A stretch of DNA of 64,000 nucleotides from Listeria costaricensis (lineage in GTDB: Bacteria > Bacillota > Bacilli > Lactobacillales > Listeriaceae), in the NCBI RefSeq assembly GCF_900183385.1, contig NZ_FXUT01000025.1, forward strand, positions 1 to 64,000, given 5' to 3'. A model generated the notes under the pieces. That model saw nothing but the letters and a program-made list of their open reading frames with translations. It was not told where the DNA came from and ran no database searches. The translations under genes were made by a program, and so were the position numbers. The stretch's first letter is position 1, and the number at the start of each line of letters is the position of its first letter. Of the stretch, positions 53,516 to 61,674 are shown piece after piece.

Positions 53516-55123
53516 TCAGATAAATAAAATGCCTCTGTCGTCATAGACAGAAGCACCGTTGTCATTGCCGCAGCGGATCGCACGGTCAAGCGCCATGATG
53601 GTGGCGATGGCTCCGTCGATCTTCTCTGTAGATTTTTCCTTGTCAGCCTTGATATTTCCGGCTGGGTCAGTACGGATGAAGATGTTATCCATATTCCAGC
53701 GGAGAACAGGATGACCGCCGTGGGCGAGCTTTTGCTCAAGTGTCAGCTTCATGAGCTCCTTTGTGGGCGGGCTCATATCCTTAAAGCCCTGTCCGAAGGG
53801 CACGACAGTAAAGCCCATGTTCTCCAAGTTCTGAACCATCTGGACTGCTCCCCAGCGGTCGAATGCAATCTCGCGGATATTGAAGCGCTCGCCGAGGCGT
53901 TCGATGAATTTCTCGATATAACCATAATGGATGACGTTGCCTTCGGTCGTCTGCAGCACGCCTTCCTTCTCCCAAGTATCGTAGGGCACATGATCGCGTC
54001 TCACGCGAAGATCCAGCGTATCCTCTGGCACCCAGAAGTATGGGAGGATCACATACTTGTCGTCTTCATCCCGTGGCGGGAATACCAGCACAAAAGATGT
54101 AATATCCGTAGTGGAGGACAGGTCAAGACCGCCATAGCAGACACGTCCTTCGAGGTCATCCTCATTGACCGGAAAGGCGCAGGCGTCCCATTTATCCATT
54201 GGCATCCAGCGTACAGCCTGCTTTACCCATTGATTAAGGCGCAGCTGCCTGAAGGAATTCTCTTCACCGGGGTTTTGCTTTGCCGATTCGCAGGCCGCTT
54301 CTACCTTGTCAATGCCGACCGTGATACCGAGAGAGGGATTTGCCTTTTTCCACACCTCCGGATCAGTCCAGTCCTCATCAGGTTCCGCGCCGTAAATGAC
54401 CGGATAAAAGGTTGGATCGACCTTCCTGCCGTCGAGGATGTCCTGCGCTTTCTGGTGGACTTCATAGCAGATGGTGTTTGTGTCATTCCCTGCAGTGGTA
54501 ATCAGGAAATACAGTGGCTGCATTCTGGCATCACCGGAGCCCTTTGTCATTACATCAAAGAGTTTCCGGTTTGGCTGGGTGTGCAGCTCATCAAATACCA
54601 CGCCGTGGATATTAAAGCCGTGCTTACTGTAGGCCTCAGCGGAGAGCACCTGATAGAAGCTGTTGGTAGGCTCATAGATGATCCGTTTCTGGGAGGCCAG
54701 TATTTTGACGCGCCGATTAAGCGCCGGGCACATCCTTACCATATCCGCAGCAACATCAAAAACGATGGTGGCCTGCTGTCTATCGGCAGCGCAGCCGTAG
54801 ACTTCGGCGCGTTCCTCACCGTCACCGCAGCAAAGGAGCAGGGCGACAGCGGCAGCCAGCTCTGACTTTCCCATCTTCTTCGGAATTTCGATGTAGGCCG
54901 TATTGAACTGACGGTAACCGTTCGGCTTCAGGACACCGAACAGGTCGCGGATGATTCGTTCCTGCCAGTCGATGAGCTCGAAGGGTTTTCCTGCCCATGT
55001 GCCTTTGGTGTGGGTGAGCTGCTCGATGAACATCACAGCGAAGTCCGCCATCTGCTTGCTGTAGTGAGAAGTCTCTGCCATGAAGCGGGTCGGCTTATAG
55101 TTTTTCAGTTTTCGCATTGGCAC
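53516..55123 (-). CDS. Terminase large subunit
   Basis: 535 residues. Packaging ATPase and nuclease: Walker A-like PKKMGKSE (81-88), Walker B FDELH (about 177-181), and nuclease acid residue in GGLDLSSTTDIT. HK97/Terminase_1 type. The start is GTG 55123, 8 nt behind AAAGGAGG. A terminator-like hairpin stands directly ahead. The small subunit is unusually far away (58.5-59.0 kb). Confidence 0.93.
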   Translation of the reverse strand: MPMRKLKNYKPTRFMAETSHYSKQMADFAVMFIEQLTHTKGTWAGKPFELIDWQERIIRDLFGVLKPNGYRQFNTAYIEIPKKMGKSELAAAVALLLCCGDGEERAEVYGCAADRQQATIVFDVAADMVRMCPALNRRVKILASQKRIIYEPTNSFYQVLSAEAYSKHGFNIHGVVFDELHTQPNRKLFDVMTKGSGDARMQPLYFLITTAGNDTNTICYEVHQKAQDILDGRKVDPTFYPVIYGAEPDEDWTDPEVWKKANPSLGITVGIDKVEAACESAKQNPGEENSFRQLRLNQWVKQAVRWMPMDKWDACAFPVNEDDLEGRVCYGGLDLSSTTDITSFVLVFPPRDEDDKYVILPYFWVPEDTLDLRVRRDHVPYDTWEKEGVLQTTEGNVIHYGYIEKFIERLGERFNIREIAFDRWGAVQMVQNLENMGFTVVPFGQGFKDMSPPTKELMKLTLEQKLAHGGHPVLRWNMDNIFIRTDPAGNIKADKEKSTEKIDGAIATIMALDRAIRCGNDNGASVYDDRGILFI

Positions 55124-55143
55124 GGTGGCCGCCTCCTTTCAGG

Positions 55144-55176
55144 GCAAAATAAAAGACCGCCATAGCGATCCGGTAT
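55144..55176 (-). terminator. Terminator hairpin just ahead of terL ribosome binding site
   Basis: On the - strand GATCGC pairs with GCGGTC around TATG, then TTTTATTTT, then GCCCTGAAAGGAGG of terL. The layout repeats that ahead of the holin gene. Confidence 0.6.
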
Positions 55177-55239
55177 CAGTACGAGAGAAAGAGCCTTCTG
55201 GCTCAGTCTCCCGGAATATTCATATTCGGGGGTTAATGC

Positions 55240-55488
55240 TTAGTTGTGGTTCTCCAGCAGGATGCAAAGCGCCATCTCTGCTTCTTTGCAGGTGGGATGA
55301 ATGTCCCAGCCTCTGTCGTAGTTGCAAACGGTCTCGCCGTCAATCTTGATCATGAGCTTGCTGATCCTGCCGCAGTTGATGCCGTAGGTCTCGCTTGGCT
55401 CGGCGTAGTGCTTTACCCAGTAGTGACATTTGGTATATTTTTTCTTGTCCTTGGCATCCGGAATGCCGATAACTCCTTCGCTCCACAT
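55240..55488 (-). CDS. Small conserved phage protein, unknown
   Basis: 82 residues with several Cys, His and Trp (KCHYWVKHY, GINCGRISKLMIKI, GWDIHPT). Of a type seen in accessory blocks of clostridial phages and conjugative elements; no function known to me. It sits between terL and other small genes. Confidence 0.6.
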   Translation of the reverse strand: MWSEGVIGIPDAKDKKKYTKCHYWVKHYAEPSETYGINCGRISKLMIKIDGETVCNYDRGWDIHPTCKEAEMALCILLENHN

Positions 55489-55492
55489 TTCC

Positions 55493-55858
55493 TTACGCCT
55501 CCTTTACCGTCATCTTGAAGGCCGGGATGAGGGCGTGCTCGTCGCTTCCGAAGTGGATGTAGCGCTCCTTGACCTTTACAATTCCGTCCAGCGTGCAGCC
55601 GAGCTCCTCAAACTTTGCAATGGTCTCGATGAGGCTTGAGAAGGTGGAGCTGATGGTGAATTCCTTTACTCCGAGCTTCCGGCAATCTGCAAGGATCGCT
55701 TCGATGTCGTAATCCCAGATGACTTCGGCGAAGTTCGGCAGGTCGTTTCCGGCTTCCCTGCTGTAAAGGTAGGCCTGTCCCAGCGTCCAATGGCATCCGA
55801 TCTCTTCCCAGCGCATTCCGGGCTTTGCGTTTTCTATGGCTTCAATTGTGTACTTCAT
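55493..55858 (-). CDS. Small conserved phage protein, unknown
   Basis: 121 residues from ATG 55858 (GGAGG ahead). Pattern YLYSREAGNDLPNFAEVIWDYDIEAILADCRKLGVKEFTIS; similar proteins occur near DUF4314/DUF5049 genes in clostridial elements, function unknown. First gene after promoter-like element B. Confidence 0.65.
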   Translation of the reverse strand: MKYTIEAIENAKPGMRWEEIGCHWTLGQAYLYSREAGNDLPNFAEVIWDYDIEAILADCRKLGVKEFTISSTFSSLIETIAKFEELGCTLDGIVKVKERYIHFGSDEHALIPAFKMTVKEA

Positions 55859-55897
55859 GGTGGTTTCCTCCTTGTGTTGTGTTCCTTTTGGTATGTA

Positions 55898-55928
55898 CAT
55901 ATATCACTCTGAACGCCTGTAATAGCAA
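55898..55928 (-). promoter_or_regulatory. Promoter-like element B
   Basis: On the - strand: TTGCTA (55928-55923), 19 nt, TATATG (55903-55898), with CAGAGTGA before the -10. Same layout as elements A and C. About 40 nt before the gene at 55858. Confidence 0.65.
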
Positions 55929-55989
55929 GCTATTTATCGAAATATATGTGACAATCCTGCGGGAACATTTGAGGCCTAAATTGTGTAGT

Positions 55990-56166
55990 TTATGCCTCGC
56001 CGGTCAGAATGAATTTGACGTATTCAGACCGGTGATCTTCAAGGTATAAAACCAGCTCGTAGAAGTCCCGTTCATAGGCCATTCGCTGCACCGTGTTCAC
56101 ATCGAACATATTGGTAAGGCCGGTGTCCCGGATGGCAAGGATCTGCTCTTTTACTCTTTCATCCAT
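55990..56166 (-). CDS. DUF5049-like small protein
   Basis: 58 residues from ATG 56166: MDERVKEQILAIRDTG, then TNMFDV and FYELVLYLEDHRSEY. This pattern is that of DUF5049, function unknown. Closely follows the DUF4314-like gene. Confidence 0.75.
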   Translation of the reverse strand: MDERVKEQILAIRDTGLTNMFDVNTVQRMAYERDFYELVLYLEDHRSEYVKFILTGEA

Positions 56167-56167
56167 A

Positions 56168-56392
56168 TCAGTCCACCACCTTCCGCACACGGTCGATGCC
56201 GTAGATGACATTCAGACCGGAGCCGTTGTCCCAGTTCACCATGAGGCTGCCGGTATCGTCGACTCCCGTAACGGTTCCCTTGATGCCGATGGGCGGAGCC
56301 TGCACATCGTCCATCTGTAGAAGCTCCACGCGAGTGCCTGCCGGGTAGCGGGAGCGGAGCGCTTCAAGCTGCTCTTTTGTGATCATTCGCAT
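56168..56392 (-). CDS. DUF4314-like small protein
   Basis: 74 residues, pattern RYPAGTRVELLQMDD, IGIKGTVTGVDDTGSLMV, an SH3-like small barrel typical of DUF4314. Function unknown. Overlaps its upstream neighbour by 10 nt. Confidence 0.78.
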   Translation of the reverse strand: MRMITKEQLEALRSRYPAGTRVELLQMDDVQAPPIGIKGTVTGVDDTGSLMVNWDNGSGLNVIYGIDRVRKVVD

Positions 56393-57051
56393 GCTGCCAC
56401 CTCCTTTTCCGGTGCGCCGTTCTTCCAGCTGGAGTTGCCGGAGAGGTTCTTAAGGAGAATCTTGCGCTCTGCTTTATACTCGTTTCCGATGAAGCCAAGC
56501 CGCAGGAGAAAGCAGCGGAATGCGTACTTCTCGTTGTTGACTTCCTTCTCGGTGGCGCTGATGCGCTTCAAATCCCGGCTCATTTTGCCAAGGGCTGCAA
56601 TGAAGTGGGTGTAGGCCTTGACCTCTTCCGGCTCCGGCATCTCAGTAAACCAAGGGAAGCTGACCGTATCCTCTGTGACCTCGATGCCAAGGTCGTCAAT
56701 GCCGAGTGCCTTTTTGATGAGGCTTTCCTTGGCTGTGAGGAGGTTGGTGAGGTTTCCGACCGCCACCTTGTCGAGCGGGAGGCTGACTGTAAGGCCAGTG
56801 GCTTCATCGTCGCTTTCGACCTCTTCGGTATCCTCCGGTGTGAAGCCATCCGCGATCAGGTTGTGGATGATGCGTTCCAGCTTGTCTGCGTCCTCGCAGG
56901 TTACGCCGCCTTCTTTGTCGACCGTGATGTCGCCGATCTTGTAAGCGCAGGTCGGCATACGCATGTAGATCGCCTTGTCGCCGGTGAGGTTTTCAATGGC
57001 TGCGACTAATGCTTTTCTGTCGTTTCCGGTTACGTTGTAATTTGCTTTCAT
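56383..57051 (-). CDS. Conserved phage protein of the 'virulence-related' type, unknown
   Basis: 222 residues. The start MKANYNVTGNDRKALVAAIE and the two-part layout (residues 1-70; 130-222 with FRCFLLRLGFIGNEYK and WKNG near the end) match a family often labelled virulence-related in clostridial mobile elements; no experimental function is known to me. First gene behind promoter-like element C. Confidence 0.65.
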   Translation of the reverse strand: MKANYNVTGNDRKALVAAIENLTGDKAIYMRMPTCAYKIGDITVDKEGGVTCEDADKLERIIHNLIADGFTPEDTEEVESDDEATGLTVSLPLDKVAVGNLTNLLTAKESLIKKALGIDDLGIEVTEDTVSFPWFTEMPEPEEVKAYTHFIAALGKMSRDLKRISATEKEVNNEKYAFRCFLLRLGFIGNEYKAERKILLKNLSGNSSWKNGAPEKEVAACE

Positions 57052-57106
57052 GAGTGTGTTCCTCCTTTGTGAGATTAAGTTTTTTTGCTGTGCCTTTCGG
57101 CATGTA

Positions 57107-57152
57107 TATACATCACTCTGAAAGCCTTATTTATCAAGCGATTTCCGACATT
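57107..57152 (-). promoter_or_regulatory. Promoter-like element C
   Basis: On the - strand: TTGATA (57137-57132), 19 nt, TGTATA (57112-57107), with CAGAGTGA before the -10. Similarity to element A extends about 15 nt further upstream. About 50 nt before the gene at 57051. Confidence 0.65.
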
Positions 57153-57197
57153 TTCTGAGGTAGAAAATCGCCGAAGAATCTGGACAGAAATTGTGTA

Positions 57198-58463
57198 TTA
57201 TACACTCGCCGTCGGAGAGGTCTCGACTTCCTTTGCCAGAGCGGAATAGAGGAGCTTTTCGCCGTTCCTTATTACATACACATTTTCCTCATCGCCGGTA
57301 TCCTCCACGTAACGGCGAAGGATGACAGAGGCGTATTTCGGATCGAGTTCCATCATGTAGCAGATACGGTTTAACTGCTCACAGGCCATCAGCGTGGAAC
57401 CGGAGCCGCCGAAGGTATCAATAACTACAGAATTCTCCTGAGAGGAGTTCTGGATGGGATAGCCCAGAAGATCCAGCGGCTTGCTGGTCGGGTGATCCTT
57501 ATTGCGCTTTGGCTTATCGTAGTTCCAGATGGTGGTCTGCTTGCGGTCGGAATACCACGGGTGCTTGCCGTTTTGCAAAAAGCCGTAGAGCACAGGCTCA
57601 TGTTGCCATTGATAATCGGAGCGACCGAGCACGAGGCTGTTCTTTACCCAGATACACACACCGGCGAGGTGAAAGCCTGCGTCAATGAATGCCTTTCGGA
57701 ACGTGAGCCCTTCGGTATCCGCATGGAAGCAGTAAGCGGCTCCGCCTTTTTCGAGGTGGTCAGCCATGTTCTTAAAAGCTGCCAGCAGGAACTTGTAAAA
57801 TTCCTCGCCCTTGAGAGAGTCGTTCTGGATCGTAAGGCCGTCCGAGGCTTTGAAAGATACGCCGTAGGGCGGATCGGTCAGGACGAGGTTTGCTTTCTTG
57901 CCGTCCATGAGCTTTTCCACATCTTCCGGCGAGGTGGCATCGCCACACATAACACGATGCCTGCCGACTGCCCAGATGTCGCCGGGCTCCACGAAGGAAG
58001 CTTTCTCAAGGGCAGCGGTGAGGTCAAAGTCATCATCGGCGATGTCCTTTTCATTCCCAGTACCGAGCAGCTTATCCAGTTCACCGGCATCAAAGCCGAG
58101 GAGAGATAGGTCAAAGGACTGATCCTGCAGGTCAGATAATTCGACCGACAGCATTTCCTCATCCCAGCCTGCGTTAAGCGCCAGCTGATTGTCCGCAAGG
58201 ATATATGCACGCTTTTGTGCTTCCGTCAGGTTCTCGGCAAAGACGCAGGGCACGGTTTCATATCCTTCCTCGCGGGCAGCCGTAACGCGACCGTGGCCGA
58301 CGAGGATGTTATAATCTGCGTCAATGACCGCAGGACTCACAAAGCCGAACTCCCTTAGAGAAGCGCGGAGCTGTGCGATCTGTTCTTTACTATGCGTCCG
58401 GGCATTCCGGGCATAGGGCACCAGTTTATCAATAGGTACCTGTTCCAATTTCTGCGTGTTCAT
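57198..58463 (-). CDS. ParB-like domain fused to N4/N6 DNA methyltransferase
   Basis: 421 residues. The N-terminal ParB/Srx-like domain (about 5-100, with the GHGR motif at 56-59) is followed by a beta-class methylase: DPPY at 197-200, then HPTSKP and FGGSGST SAM-binding motifs. Modifies adenine or cytosine amino groups, probably protecting phage DNA. No matching restriction gene is seen. The start directly abuts the small terminase gene; GGAGGA precedes it. Confidence 0.88.
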   Translation of the reverse strand: MNTQKLEQVPIDKLVPYARNARTHSKEQIAQLRASLREFGFVSPAVIDADYNILVGHGRVTAAREEGYETVPCVFAENLTEAQKRAYILADNQLALNAGWDEEMLSVELSDLQDQSFDLSLLGFDAGELDKLLGTGNEKDIADDDFDLTAALEKASFVEPGDIWAVGRHRVMCGDATSPEDVEKLMDGKKANLVLTDPPYGVSFKASDGLTIQNDSLKGEEFYKFLLAAFKNMADHLEKGGAAYCFHADTEGLTFRKAFIDAGFHLAGVCIWVKNSLVLGRSDYQWQHEPVLYGFLQNGKHPWYSDRKQTTIWNYDKPKRNKDHPTSKPLDLLGYPIQNSSQENSVVIDTFGGSGSTLMACEQLNRICYMMELDPKYASVILRRYVEDTGDEENVYVIRNGEKLLYSALAKEVETSPTASV

Positions 58464-59045
58464 TTACATATTCCTCCTGCTTCGAAGCAGCTGCTCCATC
58501 ACGCTGTCCTGCGGGTTGCCCTCAAAGGGCTCGGTGCAGTTTTGCTTCACAATGTCATAAATCTCGTACCAGAGCAGGTTGGCCTGCTTCTGAAAGTTCA
58601 TTAAAAGCTGTGTGAAAGGGCTCGCAATGGCAGCACCGGTGGTCGGGTGCTTTCCGAGCATGCCGTATTTGCTGACCGCTTCGGAGCACTGAATGTACCG
58701 GGCAAAGGCCTCAGAATAGCTTTCGAGCAGGCGCTTGTTTACCAGCCTCTCGCAGCCACGTTCCTTGAGCCACAGCCATGTTTCCTTATAGATTTCATCT
58801 GCGCCGAGGGGCTTGCCGTCCTTCTGCAGAGCAGAGAGGTAATCGTCCGGACTTGGCATATCCATGCCTTCCAGCTCTACGCCGTCACCGATGTCGTCAA
58901 CATCGAAGTCGGTCATGTTTTCGGTGAAGTCAGGCAGCTCCATGCGCTTTGCAGGTGCGCCTTTCATAATTTTGTCGGCGAGGGCGTCCGGCTTGGAGCC
59001 AGCTTTGACACGCCGCCCGCCGCGATAGGTTCCGTCTTTCGCCAT
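58464..59045 (-). CDS. Terminase small subunit, P27 family
   Basis: 193 residues from ATG 59045 (MAKDGTYRGGRR). The basic N-terminus is followed by an acidic stretch (60-85) and the P27-type helical core (DEIYKETWLWLKERG, LLESYSEAFARYIQC, GKHPTTGAAIASPF). Recognises phage DNA for packaging. Separated from terL by the methylase and five small genes. Confidence 0.85.
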   Translation of the reverse strand: MAKDGTYRGGRRVKAGSKPDALADKIMKGAPAKRMELPDFTENMTDFDVDDIGDGVELEGMDMPSPDDYLSALQKDGKPLGADEIYKETWLWLKERGCERLVNKRLLESYSEAFARYIQCSEAVSKYGMLGKHPTTGAAIASPFTQLLMNFQKQANLLWYEIYDIVKQNCTEPFEGNPQDSVMEQLLRSRRNM

Positions 59046-59162
59046 GTCGATCACTTCCATTTCTGTGGTGCAGGGTTTAATACCCTGTTTGAATTGCAAT
59101 TTTTGCGTAAAAGACCCCGCGCCGTTTTCCGGGAAAACAGGTCGTAGAGATTCCACCCGCCC

Positions 59163-59510
59163 CTACCGGTCGCCGCGCTCGTGGTGAATCTTCTCGTGAC
59201 ACGAACGACAAAGGCTCATGAGGTTGGACTCCTCGTTCGTTCCTCCATCAGCCAGAGGAATGATGTGGTGGACTTCCTCGACCGCGACGTAGCGTCCGGC
59301 CTTTAAGCACTGCTCACAGAGCGGGTGCTTGTGAACGTACCTGTCACGGATTCGTTTCCAAGCTCTGCCGTAGCGCTTGCCGGGAGAGTAGCCGCGCTGG
59401 AACTTCTCGTAGTGTTGTTCCATCACCTTGGCGTGCTCCTCGCAGTAGACACCGTCGGTCAGGTTCGGGCAGCCGGGAAAGCGGCACGGTCGTTTCGGTT
59501 TCCTTGGCAT
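59163..59510 (-). CDS. HNH endonuclease
   Basis: 115 residues: zinc-binding cysteines (CRFPGC, YCEEH; CEQCLKAG, CRSCHEKIH) and the HNH core VEEVHHIIPLADGG-N. HNH proteins next to terS take part in DNA packaging at cos sites in HK97-like phages. AAAGGAGG precedes the start, directly behind a terminator hairpin. Confidence 0.92.
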   Translation of the reverse strand: MPRKPKRPCRFPGCPNLTDGVYCEEHAKVMEQHYEKFQRGYSPGKRYGRAWKRIRDRYVHKHPLCEQCLKAGRYVAVEEVHHIIPLADGGTNEESNLMSLCRSCHEKIHHERGDR

Positions 59511-59530
59511 AAGCCGCGCCTCCTTTCGGG

Positions 59531-59567
59531 CAAAGAAAAAGCCCTGCGGGTGTGTCCCACAAGGCTT
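59531..59567 (-). terminator. Terminator hairpin just ahead of HNH ribosome binding site
   Basis: On the - strand an 11-bp stem (AGCCTTGTGGG with CCCGCAGGGCT) around ACACA, followed by TTTTTCTTT, then GCCCGAAAGGAGG of the HNH gene. Confidence 0.75.
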
Positions 59568-59608
59568 GGTGGCTGCGCGTGCAGCCGTTTCTTTATTCTG
59601 TTTCGCTG

Positions 59609-59662
59609 ATTATATACTATCATAAGTACAGGGTGGGCATCTTAGGACAAATGTGGACATTT
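59609..59662 (-). promoter_or_regulatory. Possible late promoter region with GTCC repeats
   Basis: On the - strand a TATAAT at 59614-59609 without a good -35. Upstream at 59662-59645 stand two similar units ending GTCC about one helical turn apart (AAATGTCC and ACATTTGTCC). It lies between the sigma-like regulator gene and the HNH-terminase genes. A regulated late promoter or cos-linked site is possible. Confidence 0.4.
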
Positions 59663-59672
59663 CGGGCGCATT

Positions 59673-60101
59673 TCATATTTCGATAGGTTCTTTTGGGAGA
59701 GACGCATGCAGCAGTGCGTTTCCGTGCCAGCGCCGGATGGTGCGGGCATCTGCACAAAGCTCGGTGCCGATCTGCTCCCACGTATAGTTATGGATGTAGC
59801 GGTACTTCAATACCATGCGCTCGTCGGTGTCCGGAACTGCCTCGATCACTTCCCGGATCTGCTTTTTCAGGTCGGAAAGCATCTCAAGCTCCCGTGCGAT
59901 TCTCTGTTCCAAGTCCCAGAGCTTTTCAAGCGTCCGGGCAAAGGGAGCCTCGGTGTTCCTTGAAGTCTGCACCCGGTCTTTATCATATTGGATAGCCGAC
60001 ACGCTTCCCGCCATCTCACGTAGGTTTTGCGCTTCCATCGTGTCGGACTTGATTCTCTGATCAAGGCGGTAGGCCTGATGGAGATATTCTTTTACTGTCA
60101 T
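59673..60101 (-). CDS. Sigma-like phage regulator (DUF1492 type)
   Basis: 142 residues: N-terminal coiled coil (LWDLEQRIARELEMLSDL) and a C-terminal helix-turn-helix like sigma region 4 (LKYRYIHNYTWEQIGTELCADARTIRRWHGNAL). Similar proteins sit ahead of HNH-terminase genes and are thought to switch on late transcription. It overlaps the next upstream gene by 4 nt. Confidence 0.8.
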   Translation of the reverse strand: MTVKEYLHQAYRLDQRIKSDTMEAQNLREMAGSVSAIQYDKDRVQTSRNTEAPFARTLEKLWDLEQRIARELEMLSDLKKQIREVIEAVPDTDERMVLKYRYIHNYTWEQIGTELCADARTIRRWHGNALLHASLPKEPIEI

Positions 60102-60322
60102 AAGGACTTCGCCTCCTCTCGTAGTTTTTGTATGAGATACTCGCCGTCTACACTCGTCAGTGCTTTGTACCAGCCGGAGCGGAAGAACCGTTCACATTCC
60201 ATTGCATCCGACATAGCGGCTTGATTACCGGGTTTCTTTTTCAGGCGCTTCAGGGCGTCCCGGTAATCCTTCACTGCCTGCAGCACGATGGCATTGGCGA
60301 GATTTTCATAAGGATCGGTCAT
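60098..60322 (-). CDS. Small conserved phage protein, unknown
   Basis: 74 residues, helical: NAIVLQAVKDYRDALKRLKKKPGN then CERFFRSGWYKALTSVDGEYLI. Common between the helicase and the sigma-like regulator in clostridial phages; function unknown. ATG 60322 (GAGGTGG ahead) overlaps the helicase stop (TGATG); GTG 60325 is too close to that site. Confidence 0.7.
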   Translation of the reverse strand: MTDPYENLANAIVLQAVKDYRDALKRLKKKPGNQAAMSDAMECERFFRSGWYKALTSVDGEYLIQKLREEAKSL

Positions 60323-61674
60323 CACACCACCTCAAGATCAGCCTTGACCGCGTCAATCAGTGCGGTCTGCGTCATCTCTTTCTTGGATAGCGCCTTTACA
60401 ATCCTTTCGTCGATGGTGCCCTTGGTAATAATGTGCTGGATCACCACAGTGCCGGATTCTTGACCTTGCCGCCAGAGACGGGCGTTGGTCTGTTGATATA
60501 ATTCCAGCGACCATGTAAGACCGAACCACACAAGGGTGGAGCCTCCGGCCTGAAGGTTCAAACCGTGACCGGCAGAGGCCGGATGGATGACTGCTACAGG
60601 AATCTTTCCCGCATTCCAGTCAGCAATATCGCGGCTGGTCTTGATCTCTCGGACATTGAAGCGGTTCTTGATGCGGCTAAGGTCATGCCGGAACCAGTAG
60701 GCCACAAGAAGCGGTTTATCGTTGGCGGCCTCGATAATATCCTCCAAAGCGTCCAGCTTCCTATCGTGAAACTCGATGACCTCACCGGTATCGGCATAAA
60801 TGGCACCATTTGCGAGCTGTGAGAGCTTGCCCGTAAGTGATGCGGCATTGGCAGCAGTCACTTCACCATCAGGGAGCTGTAATATGAGCTCCTGTTTCAA
60901 ATCTTCATAACGGCTGCGCTCAGAGTCAGAAAGCTGCACTTCATATTCTGTTGAAACCAGCTCCGGCATCTTCAGATGGTCGGTAGATTTCATGGAAATC
61001 GTGATATCCGAGATCCTCCGATAGATGGCGTCCTCCGCATAGGGCAGCGGTTTATAGGAGTAGATGATCTCGCCGTTTCTCTTGTCCGGCATGAAGTAAT
61101 TTGTCCGGTACTGCGTGATAAAGCGTCCGAGACGCTCGCCCATATCCAGCACTTTAAACTCTGCCCACAGATCCATAAGGCCGTTCGAAGAAGGAGTGCC
61201 GGTCAGGCCGATAATCCGGTGAATCTGTGGCCGTACCTTCATCAGAGACTTGAAGCGCTTGGATTTATGATTTTTGAAGGACGACAGCTCATCGATAATC
61301 ACTATATCGAAGTCAAAGGGAAAGCCGGACTCGTCAATGAGCCACTGCAGGTTCTCACGGTTGATGATCGTGATATCCGCTTGCTGCATGAGAGCGGCTT
61401 TTCGCTCCTTCGATGTCCCGACTGCGACCGCATAGGTAAGACCTCTTAGGTGCTCCCATTTCTGGATTTCTGCTGGCCATGTATCGCGGGCGACTCTTAA
61501 GGGAGCTACCACTAAAGCGCGATGCACTTCGAAGCTGTCAAACAACAGGCCATATACTGCCGTCAGACTGATGATCGTCTTTCCAAGTCCCATATCTAAA
61601 AGGACTGCGGCCACAGGGTGTTTTTCAATATAGCGGATGGCATAGTCCTGATAATCATGTGGATTGAAGTTCAT
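60322..61674 (-). CDS. SNF2-family DEAD-like helicase
   Basis: 450 residues: Walker A GLGKT (29-33), IIDELSSFKN, LTGTPSSNG, and motif VI QTNARLWRQGQ. Double-strand DNA translocase/helicase used in phage replication or recombination. Its start lies inside the VRR-NUC gene (20-nt overlap), so the two are coupled and probably work together. Confidence 0.9.
   Translation of the reverse strand: MNFNPHDYQDYAIRYIEKHPVAAVLLDMGLGKTIISLTAVYGLLFDSFEVHRALVVAPLRVARDTWPAEIQKWEHLRGLTYAVAVGTSKERKAALMQQADITIINRENLQWLIDESGFPFDFDIVIIDELSSFKNHKSKRFKSLMKVRPQIHRIIGLTGTPSSNGLMDLWAEFKVLDMGERLGRFITQYRTNYFMPDKRNGEIIYSYKPLPYAEDAIYRRISDITISMKSTDHLKMPELVSTEYEVQLSDSERSRYEDLKQELILQLPDGEVTAANAASLTGKLSQLANGAIYADTGEVIEFHDRKLDALEDIIEAANDKPLLVAYWFRHDLSRIKNRFNVREIKTSRDIADWNAGKIPVAVIHPASAGHGLNLQAGGSTLVWFGLTWSLELYQQTNARLWRQGQESGTVVIQHIITKGTIDERIVKALSKKEMTQTALIDAVKADLEVV

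Noticed and set aside
53500-53739. N-terminal extension of the portal protein
   Set aside because: It would lie inside terL in another frame; a start with a ribosome binding site exists at 53499.
53711-54865. 384-codon open frame on the + strand
   Set aside because: It lies wholly opposite the terminase large subunit, which has clear motifs.
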